Of a stretch of DNA of 11,434 bases, positions 7,133 to 11,434 are shown in pieces. Where the stretch lies: positions 1 to 11,434 of the forward strand of contig DXEY01000166.1 in assembly GCA_019114745.1 (NCBI GenBank). The letters are read 5' to 3'. The notes beneath the pieces are model-generated. The model had not been told where the DNA came from, made no database searches, and worked only from the letters and a program-made list of their open reading frames with translations. Position 1 is the stretch's first letter. Each line of letters starts with the position of its first letter. The translations under genes and the position numbers were made by a program. Origin of the DNA: Candidatus Mediterraneibacter colneyensis. Its GTDB lineage: Bacteria > Bacillota > Clostridia > Lachnospirales > Lachnospiraceae.

Positions 7133-7204
7133 AGCGTCTGAGCGGAGTCGAACCGCCGCACATGCCTCCGGAGGGCATTGCTCTATCCACTGAGCTACAG
7201 ACGC
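7133..7204 (-). tRNA. tRNA-Arg (anticodon CCG)
   Basis: The minus strand folds into a complete cloverleaf of 72 nt. The acceptor stem is a perfect 7 bp (GCGTCTG / CAGACGC). The D arm is GCTC-AGTGGATA-GAGC, the anticodon stem ATGCC / GGCAT with loop CTCCGGA, the variable region GTGC, and the T arm GGCGG-TTCGACT-CCGCT. The anticodon is CCG (plus 7169-7171), which reads CGG arginine codons. A20 in the D loop and C35 in the anticodon are the known arginine identity elements and both are present. No CCA is encoded, and the discriminator base would be U73, which is unusual for tRNA-Arg. The gene lies between its own promoter and the shared terminator. Confidence 0.95.
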
Positions 7205-7217
7205 GCTTTCTGCTGAC

Positions 7218-7240
7218 GAGGGGAACGAAGCGCTCCCCTC
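7218..7240 (-). other. Hairpin in the 5' leader of tRNA-Arg
   Basis: GAGGGG and CCCCTC arms (plus 7218-7223 and 7235-7240), with an added A-T pair and two inner C-G pairs, form a stable hairpin 13 nt upstream of the mature tRNA 5' end. It has no T-run on either strand, so it is not an intrinsic terminator. It would be part of the leader removed by RNase P. Confidence 0.5.
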
Positions 7241-7253
7241 TACAGCCTTAACT

Positions 7254-7282
7254 ATCCTAGCATAATTTTACGGAAAAGTAAA
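7254..7282 (-). promoter_or_regulatory. Promoter of tRNA-Arg
   Basis: On the minus strand, TTTACT (plus 7277-7282) is followed after 17 nt by TAGGAT (7254-7259), with an upstream TG giving an extended -10 (TGCTAGGAT). Transcription should start near 7247, leaving a leader of about 43 nt. It starts only some 25 nt past the surface protein stop codon. Confidence 0.65.
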
Positions 7283-7305
7283 GACTTTTATCTCTGACAG
7301 CTCAG

Positions 7306-10300
7306 TCAGTGCCTCCGGCGCCATCTCTTTATGGTAATACACAATGCTGACGCCGCGCTCCCCAGGAGCAGGGCAGCCACTGCGGCAACAGGGATTTCCG
7401 CATCATCCCCTGTCTTTGGCACGTGCTTTACATTCTCATTTTCCGGCATCGTTATATGAAGCTGCTGCCGGACATCCTCCAGATCGGTATGGCTGCTGAT
7501 CTCGACACCATCCTGATACAGATACTCAAACACAGAGATCGTCCACCCTTCCAGCTCCGATGCATCAACCTCAAACCGCACATCCACATCCATACTGGCA
7601 GCGTCTGCCGTAAATTCTGTCTCGGACATTAAAACCGCGCTTTTTCCATCCTTGCTTTCCCGCAGCGGTTCCCCCGTCCTCTGATCGACCAGAATCCCCT
7701 TTAATCTATATGTCACGCCGGGGCACAGATTTTCCATGCTGACGGTATCCACCGCCTCCACGAGCCCCGGCTCTGCCTGTCTGGTGTTCGTCGCCGCATT
7801 GTGCACGCTGGTCTTTGTGATTCTTGTAGCGTCATTTTCGACGAGCACGCGCCCCGTCTCTTCTCCGGCTATTCTTCCATCTTCATCTACCGTAAACTCA
7901 AAGACCGTATCCTTCTTAACATATCCGGGGAGCGTCTCCACCTCCCGGACACAGTATGTCCCGGGCAGGAGGCGTTCCAGAGTAATCGTCCCGTCGCTTC
8001 CGGTTACAAATAACTCTTCCGAGTCAGCCCCCAGCGCCTGATCCCACACCGCAAACTTCACTCCCGGAAGCCGCTTCTCAGCGCCGGTCTCTTTCTTATC
8101 GATCACGACTTTCGTCGGAACATTTTCTATCTCCAGCTGTTCCAGGACAACTGCCGTATACTGATCCTGATAAGCCAGTTCTACCTCCCAGGATCCGTCG
8201 CACTTGACATACCCCGGCGGCTGCCTGCTCTCCGTCACCACATATTTTCCAAGAAACAGATCCTCCGTCTGCGCCTCGCCCCTCTCATCGGTCGTAACTA
8301 CTGCGGCAGTCTCTCCAGCTTTCAGCCGCAGGGTTCCGTCAGGAGTGACCACGTCTTCCGCTGCCGTTACCGTAAACTCTGCCCCCGCAAGGAGCTCGCC
8401 TGTCTCCGCGTCCGTCTTGGTCAGATGGATCCTTCCTATGGCGGGCAGATCCGGAAAAACGACCTCTAACGGTGCATCCCAGTTGTGGTTCGTATCAATG
8501 GTAAACCTCACGTCGCCCCTGCCCAGCAGATACCCATGCGGAGCCTGGACTTCCCGGAAATAGTAGTCCCCCGCAGGGAGCTTTTCCGGCAGGATAAAAG
8601 TTCCGTCCTTATCCGTCTCAAAAATTTCATGCACTTCCTCCTTCGGGTAATAAGTCGTCATCCGGATCACATTTTTCTCTTCGTCCAGGAGACGGAATTT
8701 TATATTTGCCGCGGGGATCGTCCTGCCGGAAGTGCCGTCCGTTTTCACAAGGCGAACCGGAGAGACCACTGTTTTATCTTCCAGAATGTAATACAGCGTC
8801 TGCCCCTCCCGGGAGACGGTAATCTCGAAATCTTTCACCTGAACAAGCCCGGGAGGCGTATTCTTCTCATGTACGGTATAGGTGTCGTATGCCAGGCCGC
8901 CCCGTTCATGTCCGAGCTGTTCCGTGGACGCATAGCCGTTCTCGTCCGTCACGATCTCCACCGTTTCCCCGGTGGTCTTTGACGTGATCTCAAAGATGAT
9001 GCCTTCAAGGGGCGTTTTCTGATCCTGTCCTTCCTCCAGATCTCCCAGGAATTTGACCAGCCTGAGGTCTCCCCGGATGACCTCCTCCGGCACCTGCACT
9101 TCCCGGTAAGTATGCACCGTCTCTTCGCTTCCCTCTGAAGTGATCTTCCTTACATAGACCGTGTCGTTGATCAGATACCCTGCCGCGGGCTTTGTCTCCT
9201 GTATCGTCACAGTCCCCAGCGGAAGAACAGGAACGCCTGCCGAATTTGTATAAAAAGGATCTCCTGATACCTTCTGGCTGTCCGTCAGCCTGGCGGCGCC
9301 ATCTGCATCCGTCCGGAGCACCCAGCTCCTTGCCGGGCCCGCCCCCTGTGCCGCCGGATCACCGTCGTAAAAGCCCGCATAAAACTTCACGGTAAATTCT
9401 GCGCCTGACAGCACTGCCGCGCCCTGGGGCTCGTTTTCCCCGGTCTCCGAATCCTTTTTCGAGAGCAGAATGCTCACCGCCGCACTCTGAGGCTGGTCTT
9501 TTGTCTCCACCACGACCGTCTGATCCGCCGCGACGTCCGCTGTATACACTCTGCCGTCCAGAGCGTATCCCGGGGGAGGCGCCAATTCTCTGATATAATA
9601 TTTTCCGACCGGGAGCTCCACCGTATTCGTCACGCCGTCTGCTCCGGCGGTCAGGACGGCAGTCTGCGCCGTGCAGGAAGCGTCCGTGTACACCCCGTAT
9701 TTTGCCCCTGCCAGGGTGTAACAGCCGTTGCCTGCCGTAAGCCGGGTATTGGCGGAACTCTTCTTCAGGTTCAGCCTGCCGTTGTAATCCCGGTGGATCG
9801 AAAAGATCCCTGATAGCGACTGATATCCCCGCTGATATCCTTCCGTTCCCGGCGTTCCCACTGCCGCCAGCGTCTGGGACGTGGCAAATATATTTCCCCG
9901 CACCGTTCCTGACGCCTTATCCACAGAAGTTACGGTGTAAGTATAGTCGTACTTCATCCCTTCCTCCGGTGCGGCAGCTCCGTGCTGGGAACAGTCCACC
10001 TCTGCGCTGCCTGCGCCCGAGAGGATGCCGGTAAAGCTCCCCAGCGTCACGCCATGTACCGTGTGTCCGTTTCCTCCGTCCACCGCGTGGACTGTACCCA
10101 CGCCGGAAAACCTGTCTCCCACCTCCGGGAACCTCTCGCTGCCACGCATCGAAGCCACTGACGCCCGGGAGCGTTTCTCCGGCGTTTTCCCGAAGGTGAC
10201 ATCGACGACTTTCGTCACCGCAGAGGCTGTGATCTCTCTTGTATAAGACGTAGTTTCCTCCAGGCTCTCAGGCTCAAGCTCGATCCCGTCTTCCGTCCGG

Positions 10301-10608
10301 ATCGCGACCGATATCACCGTCTGCTCCCGTGCCCCGGCGTCCAGCCTGATAAACGTATGCGCCGGGATATCCAGGCGTTTTTCTCCGGAATCAAGCACAT
10401 GTTCTTCTCCATGCGGATCTGTAAGCCTCACCCTGCCGTCTCCGTGCACCCGCACAACGATCCCACACAGGCCGTCCTTCTTTCCACCTGTTTCTTCCGC
10501 GGCGTCCCCCGCGCTTTCCGCACGGACTCCGGCTCCCGAGCCCGCTGCAAGCAGAACAGAAAACAGTACCACGGCTGCAAGGGCAGTTTTTATACAGAAA
10601 CTTCTCAT
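7306..10608 (-). CDS. Sortase-anchored surface protein with six Cna-B-like domains and a VaFE domain (SpaA-like pilin/adhesin)
   Basis: An 1100-residue secreted wall protein. Signal peptide 1-30 (cleavage likely after VRA). Residues 40-275 form an N-terminal region without a firm domain call, with Cys206 (DCSQHG) and GYQRGYQ at 257-263. Six Cna-B/SpaA-like repeats follow at about 277-372, 378-510, 514-612, 617-720, 725-830 and 832-925. In each, a lysine in an LxLxK-type strand (K283, K384, K519, K622, K731, K838) can pair with a glutamate before a P-x-G motif (E341, E471, E581, E686, E793, E889), the expected isopeptide partners. A VaFE domain occupies about 928-1050 (SVFEYLYQDG at 1025-1034). 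The sorting signal is VPKTG at 1063-1067, a membrane helix at about 1071-1092 and a basic tail. The ATG overlaps the upstream DUF5688 stop by 4 nt; GGAGGG serves as binding site. Ligand and pilus assembly are unknown. Confidence 0.93.
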   Translation of the reverse strand: MRSFCIKTALAAVVLFSVLLAAGSGAGVRAESAGDAAEETGGKKDGLCGIVVRVHGDGRVRLTDPHGEEHVLDSGEKRLDIPAHTFIRLDAGAREQTVISVAIRTEDGIELEPESLEETTSYTREITASAVTKVVDVTFGKTPEKRSRASVASMRGSERFPEVGDRFSGVGTVHAVDGGNGHTVHGVTLGSFTGILSGAGSAEVDCSQHGAAAPEEGMKYDYTYTVTSVDKASGTVRGNIFATSQTLAAVGTPGTEGYQRGYQSLSGIFSIHRDYNGRLNLKKSSANTRLTAGNGCYTLAGAKYGVYTDASCTAQTAVLTAGADGVTNTVELPVGKYYIRELAPPPGYALDGRVYTADVAADQTVVVETKDQPQSAAVSILLSKKDSETGENEPQGAAVLSGAEFTVKFYAGFYDGDPAAQGAGPARSWVLRTDADGAARLTDSQKVSGDPFYTNSAGVPVLPLGTVTIQETKPAAGYLINDTVYVRKITSEGSEETVHTYREVQVPEEVIRGDLRLVKFLGDLEEGQDQKTPLEGIIFEITSKTTGETVEIVTDENGYASTEQLGHERGGLAYDTYTVHEKNTPPGLVQVKDFEITVSREGQTLYYILEDKTVVSPVRLVKTDGTSGRTIPAANIKFRLLDEEKNVIRMTTYYPKEEVHEIFETDKDGTFILPEKLPAGDYYFREVQAPHGYLLGRGDVRFTIDTNHNWDAPLEVVFPDLPAIGRIHLTKTDAETGELLAGAEFTVTAAEDVVTPDGTLRLKAGETAAVVTTDERGEAQTEDLFLGKYVVTESRQPPGYVKCDGSWEVELAYQDQYTAVVLEQLEIENVPTKVVIDKKETGAEKRLPGVKFAVWDQALGADSEELFVTGSDGTITLERLLPGTYCVREVETLPGYVKKDTVFEFTVDEDGRIAGEETGRVLVENDATRITKTSVHNAATNTRQAEPGLVEAVDTVSMENLCPGVTYRLKGILVDQRTGEPLRESKDGKSAVLMSETEFTADAASMDVDVRFEVDASELEGWTISVFEYLYQDGVEISSHTDLEDVRQQLHITMPENENVKHVPKTGDDAEIPVAAVAALLLGSAASALCITIKRWRRRH

Positions 10609-11434
10609 CCTGCTGCCCTCCCCTGCCGGCGCTCCGTGCCGATGCAGAGCTTTCCGGTGCTCCGCTCATACCGGTAGACGCGGCTGCTCAAAACTTCTTC
10701 CTGTTCCACCTGCGTCTCATTGATCTCACTCACCATCGCCTCCAGTTCTTCGCAGCTTATGCCGCTGCGGCAGGGCGTAATGATGACCTCATGCACACTG
10801 CTCGGGAGCACATAAAAATCGGTCTGCAGGATATTCCCGATCATTTCCATGATATGCGGATAGGCGATACACGCAGCGCCATAGCTCTTAATATGATTTG
10901 TGAGCACATACATCCCGTCTCTCTCCTCATCCTGACCATCCAGAAGATTCCCCGGTATGTCTGCGTCCCTGACTCCCGCGCTTCTACCCAGGATCTCCCT
11001 GAGGGCATGCTTCATGGTAAAAAATTCTGCCGGGAGCAGGTGTTTCACATTTTTCAGGGCGTCTTCCCACAGCCGATCCTTCTGCACCTGCCACTGTTTC
11101 ATGTGGTCCAGACTGACAGCCATCGCCGCCGTGCCTTCCTCCGTGATCTCAAGGAGCACATAAAAGACAACCGACAGATCCAAAAATTCAATATGCGGGA
11201 CACCTTTCAGATAATCCCGGTTCTGCTCTGTATTGATCAGTTTAAATACGATCCGGTCCTTCACCCCCTCATAGCGCAGGATATAATTGTATTCCCACGA
11301 CTTCTCCTGTTTGACCGCATTGTAGAACGCCAGGATATTATCCACGATCTTTTCCACAGGCACGCCTGCCTGATAGTGTTCATAGTACTCCTCCAGATAG
11401 ATCGTCGGCGAAATATTGATACCCGGAGTCATGA
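10605..11434 (-). CDS. DUF5688 family protein, 5' end outside the window
   Basis: At least 276 residues of an open frame that runs off the right edge. NISPTIYLEEYYEHYQ, near the start of the visible part, is the conserved block I associate with DUF5688, a family of unknown function common in Lachnospiraceae. Members usually have an N-terminal stretch before this block, so the ATG at 11432 is probably internal. There is no signal peptide or membrane helix in the visible part, and it looks soluble, mixed alpha/beta, with several charged helices. A conserved-looking central part contains TMKHALREILG and MYVLTNHIKSYGAACIAYP. Near the C-terminus comes FYVLPSSVHEVIITP, then a helix rich in Glu. Its stop codon overlaps the ATG of the surface protein gene (ATGA), so the two are in one operon and probably translationally coupled. 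Function not known. Confidence 0.8.
   Translation of the reverse strand, partial: MTPGINISPTIYLEEYYEHYQAGVPVEKIVDNILAFYNAVKQEKSWEYNYILRYEGVKDRIVFKLINTEQNRDYLKGVPHIEFLDLSVVFYVLLEITEEGTAAMAVSLDHMKQWQVQKDRLWEDALKNVKHLLPAEFFTMKHALREILGRSAGVRDADIPGNLLDGQDEERDGMYVLTNHIKSYGAACIAYPHIMEMIGNILQTDFYVLPSSVHEVIITPCRSGISCEELEAMVSEINETQVEQEEVLSSRVYRYERSTGKLCIGTERRQGRAAG

Noticed and set aside
7218..7240. Hairpin as terminator of the surface protein gene
   Set aside because: It has no T-run on either strand and lies downstream of the tRNA promoter, so it is better read as tRNA leader structure.
7306..10608. Collagen-binding adhesin of the Cna type
   Set aside because: Cna-B repeats alone do not bind collagen, and no collagen-binding A domain is recognisable in the N-terminal region.

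Overview
The window looks like chromosomal DNA of an anaerobic gut Firmicute, most likely a Lachnospiraceae member (Clostridia). Supporting signs are the sequence character of ArgS and endonuclease IV, a DUF5688 protein, a Cna-B/VaFE wall-anchored protein with a VPKTG sorting signal, a YtrA-type GntR regulator with its ABC exporter, and strong purine-rich Shine-Dalgarno sites. This is family-level recognition, not a database result. The coding part is of moderate GC; the first ~150 bases are very AT-rich.

Layout. (1) 1-207: AT-rich intergenic DNA with repeated TTATCAGATAA-like sites, then a terminator for the leftward operon. (2) 208-4084, minus strand: a three-gene operon, argS (arginyl-tRNA synthetase), an AlaX-type alanyl-tRNA editing protein, and a CPBP membrane protease, with a 5-nt gap and a 4-nt overlap between genes. 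(3) 4085-4235: back-to-back promoters for argS and nfo. (4) 4236-5138, plus strand: endonuclease IV (nfo), all nine zinc ligands present. (5) 5212-7071, plus strand: gntR, ABC ATPase and ABC permease with overlapping reading frames, behind a consensus promoter (TTGACA-17-TATTAT) and a perfect 8-bp dyad that is a likely autoregulatory operator. (6) 7100-7204: a bidirectional terminator shared with a convergent tRNA-Arg(CCG) gene on the minus strand. (7) 7306-11434, minus strand: a DUF5688 gene whose 5' end lies outside the window, overlapping by 4 nt an 1100-residue sortase-anchored surface protein with six Cna-B-like domains and one VaFE domain.

How the genes fit together. The left operon is translation quality and charging plus a membrane protease. 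nfo is base-excision repair. The gntR-ABC operon is a self-contained regulated exporter of the YtrA type. The right-hand pair is the most interesting part. A cytoplasmic-looking protein of unknown function is translationally coupled to a large modular surface adhesin or pilin. No sortase is in the window. No clearly new multi-gene system is visible; the DUF5688-surface protein pair is the best candidate for something undescribed.
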